Position numbers and translations under genes: made by a program. From Lachnospiraceae bacterium (GTDB lineage: Bacteria; Bacillota; Clostridia; Lachnospirales; Lachnospiraceae), in NCBI GenBank assembly GCA_015057025.1, contig SVFD01000005.1, forward strand, positions 124,001-188,000: DNA of 64,000 bases. The letters are read 5' to 3'. The notes below the pieces were generated by a model. That model saw only the letters and a program-made list of their open reading frames with translations. It ran no database searches and was not told where the DNA came from. This document shows, one piece after another, positions 26,572-35,293 of the stretch (positions within the stretch are counted from its first letter, which is position 1; each line of letters starts with the position of its first letter).

Positions 26572-27321
26572 ATGAAGATAGAAGAACAAGAAAATAACAA
26601 TCCTTTCAGGATGACAATATCAGACCCTGAATTGATTCGAAAAATTACGGAAGGCGGATTGGAGAGTCTCAGCCCGGACGATATTAATTCCATTGGCATA
26701 GAAGTAAAAGACGGGCAGATGTTTATGGGTGACGCAAGTCAGGCACATCTGGAAGACGCCAACAGATTTATATTTAGAGCAGCAGAAAACGGGCAAACAG
26801 GACCTTCACCACTTCGCAAGGGACTGGTAGGATATTTTGTGATTTTGCTTGTGGTGTTCATCGTATTGAGCATTATTGGCATTATTTGCAGTAAAATGTT
26901 TTTGCCGTCTTTAACGTACAAGGATATGATCGGTTTTTCTTTTGTTTTTGTGGTGGGATTGGGGCTTTGCCTGAGTGAATTCCGCACCGCATTTGCTGCA
27001 AAGAAATATATGACAGAACGTGTTCAGGGAAAATGTATCTCTCACGAACGCGCTTCCGGAAGCGGAAATTTTCGACAAAGGAGATCGATATACGAATACA
27101 CATACAGAGGTCAGGTTTATAGAAGTCACGAAAAGGTTTATGCAAACAGAGGGTATGCAAAGGTGGGGGAAGTAAGAGAACTTCTGATTTCGCCGGAAAA
27201 TCCCCGTTGCATATATGACCCGAAAGCCGGAAATGCCCGTAAACTCGGTATGATTGGCATTGGAATGATTTTTATCGGTATTGTTGCAGTTGTGGTGGTT
27301 TGCGTGTGTATAAACGGTTAG
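26572..27321 (+). CDS. DUF3592-like membrane protein
   Basis: Protein of 249 aa: a soluble N-terminal part of about 85 residues, two helices (about 88-112 and 117-135), a loop with beta pattern (YEYTYRGQVYRSHEKVY, then VGEVRELLISPENP), and a C-terminal helix (IGIGMIFIGIVAVVVVCVCI). The loop resembles DUF3592. Function unknown. The ATG follows CGGAGGA. Confidence 0.65.
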   Translation: MKIEEQENNNPFRMTISDPELIRKITEGGLESLSPDDINSIGIEVKDGQMFMGDASQAHLEDANRFIFRAAENGQTGPSPLRKGLVGYFVILLVVFIVLSIIGIICSKMFLPSLTYKDMIGFSFVFVVGLGLCLSEFRTAFAAKKYMTERVQGKCISHERASGSGNFRQRRSIYEYTYRGQVYRSHEKVYANRGYAKVGEVRELLISPENPRCIYDPKAGNARKLGMIGIGMIFIGIVAVVVVCVCING

Positions 27322-27399
27322 TTGTAGAGTAAGAGAAGCTTCTGATTTCAACATAAGACTAACAACAGATATAGATTTATATGCAAGGGGGATAAAAGC

Positions 27400-27693
27400 A
27401 TGAAACAAATAGGAGACTACTTATACACAATCAATTTCACTAGTCAAATAGTGAGCATTTGGAAAATTCGTGAGATTAGTGGAGACCATTATATCTGCGA
27501 AAATAAAAGAACCGACAAAATCCGAGAATTCTTAAAAGATGACCCGAGCATCTTTGATACAGAAGAAGCTGCAATGAAAGTCATCAGAAAAACGAAAATG
27601 AAAAAGGGTCTCTTCGTGGCAGGTTTTTTCTTTTTTGTGGCAGTTATTATGGTCATTATAGTACTCTTTCAGATTCTGACCGGAAATTTTTAG
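27400..27693 (+). CDS. Small unknown membrane protein
   Basis: Protein of 97 aa: a soluble N-terminal domain of about 68 residues and one C-terminal helix (GLFVAGFFFFVAVIMVIIVLF). No family recognised. The strong ribosome site AAGGGGGA supports it as real. Tail-anchored topology is likely. Confidence 0.65.
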   Translation: MKQIGDYLYTINFTSQIVSIWKIREISGDHYICENKRTDKIREFLKDDPSIFDTEEAAMKVIRKTKMKKGLFVAGFFFFVAVIMVIIVLFQILTGNF

Positions 27694-27758
27694 AAGCTTA
27701 GGTGAATGAAAATGTACCGCAGGGTGAATAAGCTTAATTACATAGAGAAAGGAGCCCT

Positions 27759-28136
27759 ATGTATCAAACAGAATTCTGCGAAGTCAAATATGAACCCAAC
27801 TACAACGTAGTCTTCGTCAAATGGAAGAAGTTCTGTTGTAACGAAGATTACAGAGCACCGCTGGAATACGCCTTAAACATTATAAAAGAGCACGAAAACT
27901 GCGCTTATGTGGCGGATACCCGGAGCGGATTTGAGAATATTCCGGAGGATACCCGGTGGGTGGCGGATTATTTTATGCCGAAAGCGGTAGAATACGGATG
28001 CAAATGTATTTATTTTATCATTGATGAGAAAAATTCTTTGAAGGAGGAGTTGGAGGGTCAGGCAAGCGATTCTTCGGATATTATCGCTTTTAAATACATT
28101 TATAATTTGGATGAAGTAGAAGCGGTGGATGCATAG
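27759..28136 (+). CDS. Unknown soluble protein, SpoIIAA/STAS-like pattern
   Basis: Protein of 125 aa, no membrane segment. The pattern of short beta strands and a helix (VVFVKWKKFC, then ALNIIKEHENCAYVADTRSG, then FIIDEKNSL) is reminiscent of SpoIIAA-like/STAS folds; this is an impression and not a domain match. The ribosome site GAAAGGAG is good. It lies in the row of accessory genes between the T-box and metG. Confidence 0.6.
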   Translation: MYQTEFCEVKYEPNYNVVFVKWKKFCCNEDYRAPLEYALNIIKEHENCAYVADTRSGFENIPEDTRWVADYFMPKAVEYGCKCIYFIIDEKNSLKEELEGQASDSSDIIAFKYIYNLDEVEAVDA

Positions 28137-28177
28137 CGGATGAATTCTAACTGCAGACAGAAGAAAGGAAAAGCGAA

Positions 28178-28747
28178 ATGCTTAAACTGAAGATTGGAAT
28201 AATAGCAGCTACTTTTATATTATTGTTAATATCAGTTTTCTTGTTAATCTTTTTTGGTAATAAGGTAAAAACCCAGACTCTTGAGTATGAAGAAGTTGAA
28301 GTTACTGTAATAAGTGCCGAAAAAGTGAAACTTATAAGTGGCGCACGTAATAGTACTAGTCATATAAATAAAGTGATTGTAGTATACGAAGGAGTTCGTT
28401 ATGAACTTCAAAGTGTCAATGACATGGAAATGGTTGATTACGAAATTAAGGCGAATGCACAGAATGAGGCAGATACAGAGAACTCAGGGATTTTAGGTAG
28501 TAACGGATATATAAGCGACGGAAAATTATATTCAAACGACACGACGGCTACGGTATATTTATACAATGGACAACTATATTCAAATGCGTCAGGTATCAAA
28601 ACGAATACTCCTGCTTTTCAATGGAGGCAGGTTGGATTGTTCGGCACATGTATATTTAGTATATTTCATTTACTATGTGTAGCAAGTTTAATTGATGAGA
28701 AAATAAAATTAAAAAAAGAAACGAAACAAAAAATAGGAGGCAACTAA
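28178..28747 (+). CDS. Unknown membrane protein with extracellular domain
   Basis: Protein of 189 aa with an N-terminal helix (about 6-27), an extracellular or loop domain (VEVTVISAEKVKLISG, then NKVIVVYEGVRYEL) of DUF3592-like character, and a second helix near 155-172. The ATG follows GAAAGGA. It ends one base before the metG ATG; its last codons include the metG ribosome site (AGGAGG), so it is tightly coupled to metG. Confidence 0.65.
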   Translation: MLKLKIGIIAATFILLLISVFLLIFFGNKVKTQTLEYEEVEVTVISAEKVKLISGARNSTSHINKVIVVYEGVRYELQSVNDMEMVDYEIKANAQNEADTENSGILGSNGYISDGKLYSNDTTATVYLYNGQLYSNASGIKTNTPAFQWRQVGLFGTCIFSIFHLLCVASLIDEKIKLKKETKQKIGGN

Positions 28748-28748
28748 A

Positions 28749-30731
28749 ATGGAGAACAAAGGAAAGTATTACATTACAACGGCGATTGCCTATACTTCAG
28801 GCAAGCCCCACATCGGCAACAGCTACGAGATTGTCCTTGCGGACAGCATCGCCCGTTTTAAAAGAAAAGAAGGATATGATGTATTCTTCCAGACCGGAAC
28901 CGACGAGCACGGTCAGAAAATTGAGTTAAAAGCAGCAGAAGCCGGAATTACTCCCAAGGAGTTCGTTGATGATGTAGCAGGCACTATCAGGGGATTGTGG
29001 GATTTAATGGATACTTCTTACGATAAGTTTATTCGTACCACAGACGATTACCATGAGAAGCAGGTGCAGAAGATTTTTAAGAAGTTATACGACAAGGGCG
29101 ATATCTACAAGGGCGCATACGAAGGCCTTTACTGTACACCTTGTGAGTCTTTCTGGACAGAGTCCCAGTTAAAAGATGGGAAGTGTCCTGATTGTGGCAG
29201 AGATGTAAAACCTGCCAAGGAAGAAGCTTACTTCTTTAAGATGAGCAAGTACGCTGACAGATTAATTGAACATATTAATACACATCCGGAATTTATTCAG
29301 CCCGTTTCCCGAAAAAATGAAATGATGAATAACTTCCTTTTACCGGGATTACAGGATCTTTGTGTATCCAGAACTTCTTTTAAATGGGGTATCCCTGTAG
29401 ATTTCGATGACAGACACGTGGTTTACGTATGGCTTGATGCGTTAACCAACTATATCACAGGTATCGGTTATGATGCAGACGGCAACCACGACGATATGTA
29501 CGGCAAGAATTGGCCTGCAGACCTTCACTTAATCGGTAAGGATATTATCCGTTTCCATACGATTTACTGGCCTATCTTCTTAATGGCTCTCGATGAGCCT
29601 CTTCCTAAGCAGGTATTCGGACACCCTTGGTTATTACAGGGTGACGGCAAGATGAGTAAGTCTAAGGGCAACGTAATCTACGCAGACGATTTGGTAGAAT
29701 TCTTTGGTGTGGATGCAGTGCGTTACTTTGTACTTCACGAAATGCCTTTTGAAAATGACGGTACTATTTCATGGGAATTATTGGTAGAGCGTATTAATTC
29801 CGACCTTGCGAATACCTTAGGTAACCTTGTAAACAGAACCATTTCCATGTCAAACAAGTATTTTGAAGGTGTGGTAAGCAATAAGGGAGTTGCCGAAGCA
29901 GTAGATGAGGACTTAAAAGCAGTGGCTACGGGCACACTTGATAAGGTGCTTTCCAAGATGGAAACCCTTCACGTGGCAGATGCTTTGACAGAAATCTTCA
30001 CATTATTTAAGCGTTGCAACAAATATATTGACGAAACCGAGCCCTGGGTACTTGCTAAGGACGAAGCAAAAGCTGACCGTCTTGCAACCGTACTTTACAA
30101 CTTAACAGAGGGTATTATTATCGGTGCATCCCTTTTAGAAAGTTTCTTGCCTTCTACCGCAAAGAAGATTGCAGAGCAACTTAATACTGAGCTTCGTGAC
30201 TTTGACAAGTTAAAAGAATTCGGTTTATATCCTGACGGAAACAAGGTAACCGACGCACCCGAAATTCTTTTTGCAAGATTAAAAGAAGACGAAGTAATTG
30301 AGAAAGCAACTGCTATGTTTGCAGAGCGCGCAGCGGCAGTAGCGGCACCCGCAGAAGAAAATGCGGAAAACTGTGGAAATTCTGTGATAGATATTGAACC
30401 CAAGGAAGAAATTCTTTATGATGATTTTGGAAAGATGCAGTTTCAGGTGGGTGAAATCATTGCCTGCGAAGAAGTAAAGAAGTCTAAGAAATTACTTTGC
30501 TCACAGGTGCGAATCGGCAGCAGTGTAAAACAGATTGTTTCCGGCATTAAGCAATATTACAGTGCAGAAGAGATGGTAGGCAAGAAGGTTATGGTTCTTG
30601 TAAACCTAAAACCTGCTACTTTAGCCGGAATTGTGTCTGAGGGTATGATTCTTTGTGCAGAAGATGCAGAAGGTAACCTGGCTCTTATGGTACCCGAGAA
30701 AGAAATGCCCGCAGGAGCAGAAATTTGTTAA
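28749..30731 (+). CDS. metG: Methionine--tRNA ligase
   Basis: Class I synthetase of 660 aa that charges tRNA-Met. Visible are the HIGH-type motif (KPHIGNSYE), a zinc knuckle (CTPCESFW ... CPDCGR), the KMSKS motif (GDGKMSKSKGN), an anticodon-binding alpha-helical domain and a C-terminal tRNA-binding OB domain (from about residue 555, FQVGEIIACEEVKKSKKLL). The immediate upstream region is filled by another gene, so it has no leader of its own. The Met-type T-box 3 kb upstream may be its original control. Confidence 0.97.
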   Translation: MENKGKYYITTAIAYTSGKPHIGNSYEIVLADSIARFKRKEGYDVFFQTGTDEHGQKIELKAAEAGITPKEFVDDVAGTIRGLWDLMDTSYDKFIRTTDDYHEKQVQKIFKKLYDKGDIYKGAYEGLYCTPCESFWTESQLKDGKCPDCGRDVKPAKEEAYFFKMSKYADRLIEHINTHPEFIQPVSRKNEMMNNFLLPGLQDLCVSRTSFKWGIPVDFDDRHVVYVWLDALTNYITGIGYDADGNHDDMYGKNWPADLHLIGKDIIRFHTIYWPIFLMALDEPLPKQVFGHPWLLQGDGKMSKSKGNVIYADDLVEFFGVDAVRYFVLHEMPFENDGTISWELLVERINSDLANTLGNLVNRTISMSNKYFEGVVSNKGVAEAVDEDLKAVATGTLDKVLSKMETLHVADALTEIFTLFKRCNKYIDETEPWVLAKDEAKADRLATVLYNLTEGIIIGASLLESFLPSTAKKIAEQLNTELRDFDKLKEFGLYPDGNKVTDAPEILFARLKEDEVIEKATAMFAERAAAVAAPAEENAENCGNSVIDIEPKEEILYDDFGKMQFQVGEIIACEEVKKSKKLLCSQVRIGSSVKQIVSGIKQYYSAEEMVGKKVMVLVNLKPATLAGIVSEGMILCAEDAEGNLALMVPEKEMPAGAEIC

Positions 30732-30819
30732 CGTATACCTTTTTTATAAGGGGGCATATTAAAATTATGAAGCCCGTACTTATGAGAAGCACCTGATTCG
30801 AAAGAGAGGAACGGTGAAA

Positions 30820-31848
30820 ATGAAAAAATTAATATGCATGTTGTTAGTCAGTTGTATGGTGTTATCTATGCCTATGACGGTATTTGCTACTGAAGATGGA
30901 GTTGCTACAGATGTTGCGGATACTCAGGTTTCCGAAATGACCGAAGAAGAGGTTGAAAATGCAATCGTTGAAAACGACAATGTGCCTTATCTTGCTTTGG
31001 GAGCAGATTTAACGGATGCCCAGTTGCAGATTGTCTTGGATGAGATGGGTATTACCAAGGAAGATTTGGTGAATTATAATGTTGTTTATATAACCAACGA
31101 AGAAGAGCATGAATATCTGGATGGTTATATTGACAGCTCGGTAATCGGAACCAATGCCCTTTCCTGTGTTATGGTAAAAGAAACCGATGCGGGAAGCGGT
31201 CTTCGCCTTACTACCATTAACATCAACTACTGCACCATTAATATGTATCGCAATGCTCTTATTACAGCAGGTGTGGAAAATGCAGATATTCTGGTTGTAG
31301 GACCTTTTCCTCTTTCCGGAACTGCAGCATTAATCGGCGCAATGAAGGCATATGAAGAAATGACCGGAGAAGAGCTTGAAGAGGAAGCTAAGACAGCAGC
31401 CCTTGCAGAGCTTGTAATCAGTGGTGAATTGGTAAGCAGCGGTGAAACGGAAGAAGAAGCCGATAAGATGCAGGAGGTTATTGACTACATCAAGGCGGAA
31501 GTCATTGCCGGAGATATCAGTGATTGGGATGATATTCTGGAAATTATTGAAAAGGCTGAATCGGAATACGGTATTACGCTGACAGATGAGCAGAAACAGC
31601 AAATTGCTGACTTGATGCAAAAAATTGCTGATTTGGACATTGATCCGACAACTCTTTTAGAGCAGGCCGGTGACTTATATGACAAATATGGAGAAACAGT
31701 GCTGGCAGAGGCTAAGGAAATATTGGACGGTATTTTTACGGAAGAAGTAAAAGCGAGTCTTTGGGACAGCATCAAAAATTTCTTTGTAACACTTTGGGAT
31801 GCAATTGTAGGCTTTTTTACCGGCGAAAATTCTGCAGATGCTGAGTAA
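30820..31848 (+). CDS. DUF1002 secreted/surface protein
   Basis: Protein of about 342 aa with a Sec signal peptide (MKKLICMLLVSCMVL ... TVFA), then a DUF1002 domain (YpuA-like) with ALGADLTDAQLQIVLDEMGI and ALITAGVENADILVVGPFPLSG. The C-terminal half is helical, with a hydrophobic end (WDAIVGFFTG). The second start (ATG 30820) fits the AGAGAGGA spacing better than the GTG at 30814. Function of the family unknown. Confidence 0.85.
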   Translation: MKKLICMLLVSCMVLSMPMTVFATEDGVATDVADTQVSEMTEEEVENAIVENDNVPYLALGADLTDAQLQIVLDEMGITKEDLVNYNVVYITNEEEHEYLDGYIDSSVIGTNALSCVMVKETDAGSGLRLTTININYCTINMYRNALITAGVENADILVVGPFPLSGTAALIGAMKAYEEMTGEELEEEAKTAALAELVISGELVSSGETEEEADKMQEVIDYIKAEVIAGDISDWDDILEIIEKAESEYGITLTDEQKQQIADLMQKIADLDIDPTTLLEQAGDLYDKYGETVLAEAKEILDGIFTEEVKASLWDSIKNFFVTLWDAIVGFFTGENSADAE

Positions 31849-31910
31849 AATGTAATATAATCACAGCTTGCATACAAAAAAATAGAGGCTTCAGCAAAAG
31901 GAGGAATGAT

Positions 31911-32894
31911 ATGAAAGTTACTTTTTACGGTAGAAAACCATATGATGAAATCTGGTTTGGGCCTCTATCCAAGGAATATGGAGTAGATGTGCATTTTGTG
32001 GAAGCGGCATTAAATGAAGAAACTCTGATTTTGGCCAAGGGGAGTGAAGCGGTTTGTATTTTTGTAAACGATCCCGTGAATGCTTCCATGATTGATAAAA
32101 TGCATGCTATGGGAATCAAAGCGATTCTTTTACGTTGCGCAGGTTTTAATCATGTGGATTTAAAAGCGGCAAAGGGCAAGGTGGAGGTGCTTCGTGTGCC
32201 CAGCTATTCACCGGATGCGGTAGCGGAGTATGCTATGGGATTATTCCTGTGCATCAACAGAAATATTCACAGAGCTTATATCAGAAGCCGTGATTTTAAT
32301 ATGAACATCAACGGTCTTATGGGTACAGACCTTTCAGGAAAGACTGCAGGTGTGGTTGGAACCGGTAAAATCGGTCAATCCATGATACGAATTCTTAAGG
32401 GTTTTAATATGCGGATTTTGGCATACGACCCTTATCCGGTAAAAGGCTTGGATGTGGAATATGTTTCCATGGAAGAGCTGGTAAAAGAAGCGGATGTGAT
32501 TACGTTGCATTGTCCGCTAACAAGCTCTACGAAACATTTAATTAATAAGCGCACGATTGAATTGATGAAGCCGAATGTGTATTTGATTAATACATCCAGA
32601 GGGGCTTTAATCAATACGGACGATTTAATTGATGCACTTTTGGATAAAAAATTTGCAGGAGTTGCTCTTGATGTATATGAGGAAGAAGAAGGGCTGTTTT
32701 ACGAAGACCGTTCCAATGATATTATCAGGGACGATAATCTTGCCCGACTTATGACTTTCCCTAATGTAATGGTAACCTCCCACATGGGATTTTTTACCAG
32801 GGAAGCTATGGAAGCTATCGCAAGGGTAACTTTGGAAAATGCGCTTAGCGTTGAAAAAGGTGAAAAGTCACCGAATCGTGTAGAGGCAGAATAA
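31911..32894 (+). CDS. D-2-hydroxyacid dehydrogenase (D-lactate dehydrogenase type)
   Basis: NAD-dependent enzyme of 327 aa that interconverts 2-oxoacids and D-2-hydroxyacids. Nucleotide-binding motif GVVGTGKIGQSM, catalytic Arg in INTSRGALINTDDL, Glu in DVYEEEEGLFYED and His in TSHMGFFTREAM. The LFYEDRSNDI segment is typical of the D-LDH branch. Probably used in pyruvate reduction during fermentation. The ATG follows AAAGGAGG. Confidence 0.92.
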   Translation: MKVTFYGRKPYDEIWFGPLSKEYGVDVHFVEAALNEETLILAKGSEAVCIFVNDPVNASMIDKMHAMGIKAILLRCAGFNHVDLKAAKGKVEVLRVPSYSPDAVAEYAMGLFLCINRNIHRAYIRSRDFNMNINGLMGTDLSGKTAGVVGTGKIGQSMIRILKGFNMRILAYDPYPVKGLDVEYVSMEELVKEADVITLHCPLTSSTKHLINKRTIELMKPNVYLINTSRGALINTDDLIDALLDKKFAGVALDVYEEEEGLFYEDRSNDIIRDDNLARLMTFPNVMVTSHMGFFTREAMEAIARVTLENALSVEKGEKSPNRVEAE

Positions 32895-32910
32895 ATAAAC
32901 AGGAGTTTTC

Positions 32911-33390
32911 ATGAACGAAGGTTTCAAATATGAAATTCGTGAGGCTAAAATTGAAGAGTGGGAAGATGCCATGGCACTTGCATGGCGGACATTCCAACGA
33001 TTTGAGGCTCATGAGTACACACCGGAGGGTGTGAAGAACTTTTTAGATTTTATATCCGATAACGGATTGCGTAAAATGTTTATGATTCATGAATATCATA
33101 TGTGGGTTGCTTTGGACGGAAATCAGATTATAGGACTGATTTCCCTCCGAAGTAAAAAGCACATATCCCTACTGTTCGTGGATGAAAAATATCACAAACA
33201 GGGTGTGGGGAGAGCATTAATGGAACGTTTATGGAGCTATCTTCGTTATAAAAAGATACCCGTATGCACCGTTAATTCGTCGCCATATGCAGTTGAATTT
33301 TATCATAGGCTCGGATTCGTGGATTTAGACAGTGAAAAGGTGGACGGAGGTATCCGTTTTACACCCATGAAGAAGGAATTGTATTATTAG
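32911..33390 (+). CDS. GNAT-family N-acetyltransferase
   Basis: Protein of 159 aa with the GNAT core LLFVDEKYHKQGVGRALMERL (about residues 88-108) and C-terminal VEFYHRLGFVDLD. It starts 16 bp after the dehydrogenase gene behind ACAGGAG, so it is likely co-transcribed. The acceptor is unknown. Confidence 0.88.
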   Translation: MNEGFKYEIREAKIEEWEDAMALAWRTFQRFEAHEYTPEGVKNFLDFISDNGLRKMFMIHEYHMWVALDGNQIIGLISLRSKKHISLLFVDEKYHKQGVGRALMERLWSYLRYKKIPVCTVNSSPYAVEFYHRLGFVDLDSEKVDGGIRFTPMKKELYY

Positions 33391-33434
33391 GGGATTAAAT
33401 TAAGAGGGAAAGAATCTAACAGGGAGAGTTACAT

Positions 33435-34265
33435 ATGGAAAATTTAAAAGGAAAAGATGTATTTTGGGCAATTTGCGACAGCTTAAGATCCTTAGACCAG
33501 CGTCCCATTGACCACGGAATTCGAACCGCGTACATAATGTATAAGATGTTAAAACATAAAGGAAATTATGCTCCGGCGGTACTTGCGGATTTTTTTGTCC
33601 TGGCTGCATTACATGATGTAGGTGTTTATAAAACCGATAATATTGACAATATGTTAAATTATGAATTTAACAAGTACAGGGCCCATTCCGTATTCGGATT
33701 TCTTTTGTTGAGTGAATATTTTCCGCCTATGGAAAGTAAAGCAAAAATGCTTTTATTCCATCGCGTAGGCTATAAAAAGATTCCCAAAAGGGATTTTATG
33801 TATGGATTTGAAACAGATGTTTTAAGTCTTGCAGAGGCGGCAGATGTTTATCATCATGCTATGGGACAGACATTTGACAGCCATATGTTTGCAAAACAGA
33901 TAGGAAGTAAATATTCGCAGGAAGTATTTGATTTATTGAATGAAGTCAGTAAGGAAGAAAAGATTTTTGAGGCACTTCGATATGAACAATACATGCCGGA
34001 GGTTGAAGAAATTTTGGAGCATCTTCATTTAAATGAACTGGGCAAACAGCAGTATCTGGAGTTTGCCATGTTCTGTCTTGGTCTGCAGAGTACCAATATT
34101 AAGGCGGTTGTAGTGCCGGATTGGGAAGAGAATGTTGCAAAAGTAATTGCCGGTGACAAGGCAAGTGCCCAGGAGAAATTCTGGGACAAATCTGACAGTA
34201 TTGCCTGGAACATGGATTCTTTATACAGTAAGTATATGGCAGTTTTACAGGTATTGCAGGTGTAA
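33435..34265 (+). CDS. HD-domain protein
   Basis: Protein of 276 aa with an N-terminal HD-type metal-dependent phosphohydrolase pattern: a His near residue 25 (IDHGIRTAYI), the HD pair in AALHDVGVYKTD (about 55), and later HSVFGFLLLSEYF and FHRVGYKKIPKRDF, which resemble HD-GYP proteins although the GYP triplet is altered to GYK. The C-terminal 120 residues are unassigned. It could be a cyclic-nucleotide phosphodiesterase, but this is not certain. Confidence 0.75.
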   Translation: MENLKGKDVFWAICDSLRSLDQRPIDHGIRTAYIMYKMLKHKGNYAPAVLADFFVLAALHDVGVYKTDNIDNMLNYEFNKYRAHSVFGFLLLSEYFPPMESKAKMLLFHRVGYKKIPKRDFMYGFETDVLSLAEAADVYHHAMGQTFDSHMFAKQIGSKYSQEVFDLLNEVSKEEKIFEALRYEQYMPEVEEILEHLHLNELGKQQYLEFAMFCLGLQSTNIKAVVVPDWEENVAKVIAGDKASAQEKFWDKSDSIAWNMDSLYSKYMAVLQVLQV

Positions 34266-34310
34266 AATACAAAACAAACTAGTTTAAAGATAAACCGGGA
34301 GGAAATTTAC

Positions 34311-35087
34311 GTGAATTGGTTATTGGATTCAGACAGTATGTTTAATCGCTTTTTATTTCGAATATTCGACACACTTATGCTGGCGGTACTTACCATTGTG
34401 TGTTCGTTGCCCATTTTTACTATCGGAGCGGCGGTTTCGGCATTGTATGATATGATGATTAAAATCGTATTGGATAAGGACAGCAGCCTTTTTAAGTCCT
34501 ATTTTAAATCATTTAAAAAGAATTTTGTAAAAGGTACATTGATATGGTTAATCTGTCTGGCAGGAATTGCATTTATCGGATTAAATGTATATTTTATGTA
34601 TGTAACCGGTGATTTAAATGAGAAACTTCGAATGGTGCTTTTTATAATTCTTTTGTTGGTTACCATGTCTTTTGCGTTTATTGGAATTTATGCTTTTCCG
34701 CTACAGGCAAGATATGAAAATAAGGTGTCTACAACCATAAAAAATGCTTTTTTTATCAGTATTGCGCAATTTCCCCGTTCATTGGGATTGTTATTTTTAA
34801 ATGTGGTTATATTCGCACCTGCCCTGATAGCACCGGATGTTATTCCTTTACTGGTTATATTGGAGTTATCGTTGACAGCTTATATTACTGCCAGAAATAT
34901 GGTGAAAGTATTTGCGATTTTTGGAGATGCCGAAATAAAAGGCGATGATGTAGCAGATAAGAAAGAAGAAAGCAATTCTGACAAAAAGGAAGAAAATTCC
35001 GAAACAGGGGCAAATGATGAAGAAATAGAAGAAAAAGATGAAAAAAGTGTGTCCCAAGAGGCAAAAAAAGAGGATGCAGAAGCATAA
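34311..35087 (+). CDS. YesL-family (DUF624) membrane protein
   Basis: Protein of 258 aa with five to six helices, and the family start LDSDSMFNRFLFRIFDTLMLA followed by SLPIFTIGAAVSALYDMM. GTG start after GGGAGGAA. The last 45 residues are very rich in Glu, Lys and Asp and end in KKEDAEA, an extra tail not usual for YesL. YesL proteins are often found near carbohydrate-uptake genes; the MsmK-type gene follows here. Confidence 0.85.
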   Translation: MNWLLDSDSMFNRFLFRIFDTLMLAVLTIVCSLPIFTIGAAVSALYDMMIKIVLDKDSSLFKSYFKSFKKNFVKGTLIWLICLAGIAFIGLNVYFMYVTGDLNEKLRMVLFIILLLVTMSFAFIGIYAFPLQARYENKVSTTIKNAFFISIAQFPRSLGLLFLNVVIFAPALIAPDVIPLLVILELSLTAYITARNMVKVFAIFGDAEIKGDDVADKKEESNSDKKEENSETGANDEEIEEKDEKSVSQEAKKEDAEA

Positions 35088-35108
35088 AATTTCGTCAACT
35101 TGTACATC

Positions 35109-35158
35109 AAAGTACAAATTCGTTGTGCAAAATGTTCAGCGAATTTGTACTTTTTTTT
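35109..35158 (+). terminator. Terminator of the YesL gene
   Basis: A 17-bp stem (35109-35125 with 35137-35153, one G-T pair) ends in eight T. Loop TGCAAAATGTT. Confidence 0.92.
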
Positions 35159-35210
35159 AATTCTTAGCAATTTTTACAATGATTTCAAAAAAAATTGTGT
35201 AATTGTGGCA

Positions 35211-35239
35211 TGGTAATTTTCGCACTTTTTCTATATAAT
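35211..35239 (+). promoter_or_regulatory. Promoter of the MsmK-like gene
   Basis: Clear TATAAT at 35234-35239; the best -35 candidate at correct spacing is TGGTAA (35211-35216), which is weak. The 5' leader is about 50 nt. Confidence 0.5.
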
Positions 35240-35293
35240 CTAAAAAGACGCGGTTCCTGTGGAACCATAGAAAAACAATCAGGAGGCAATAAA

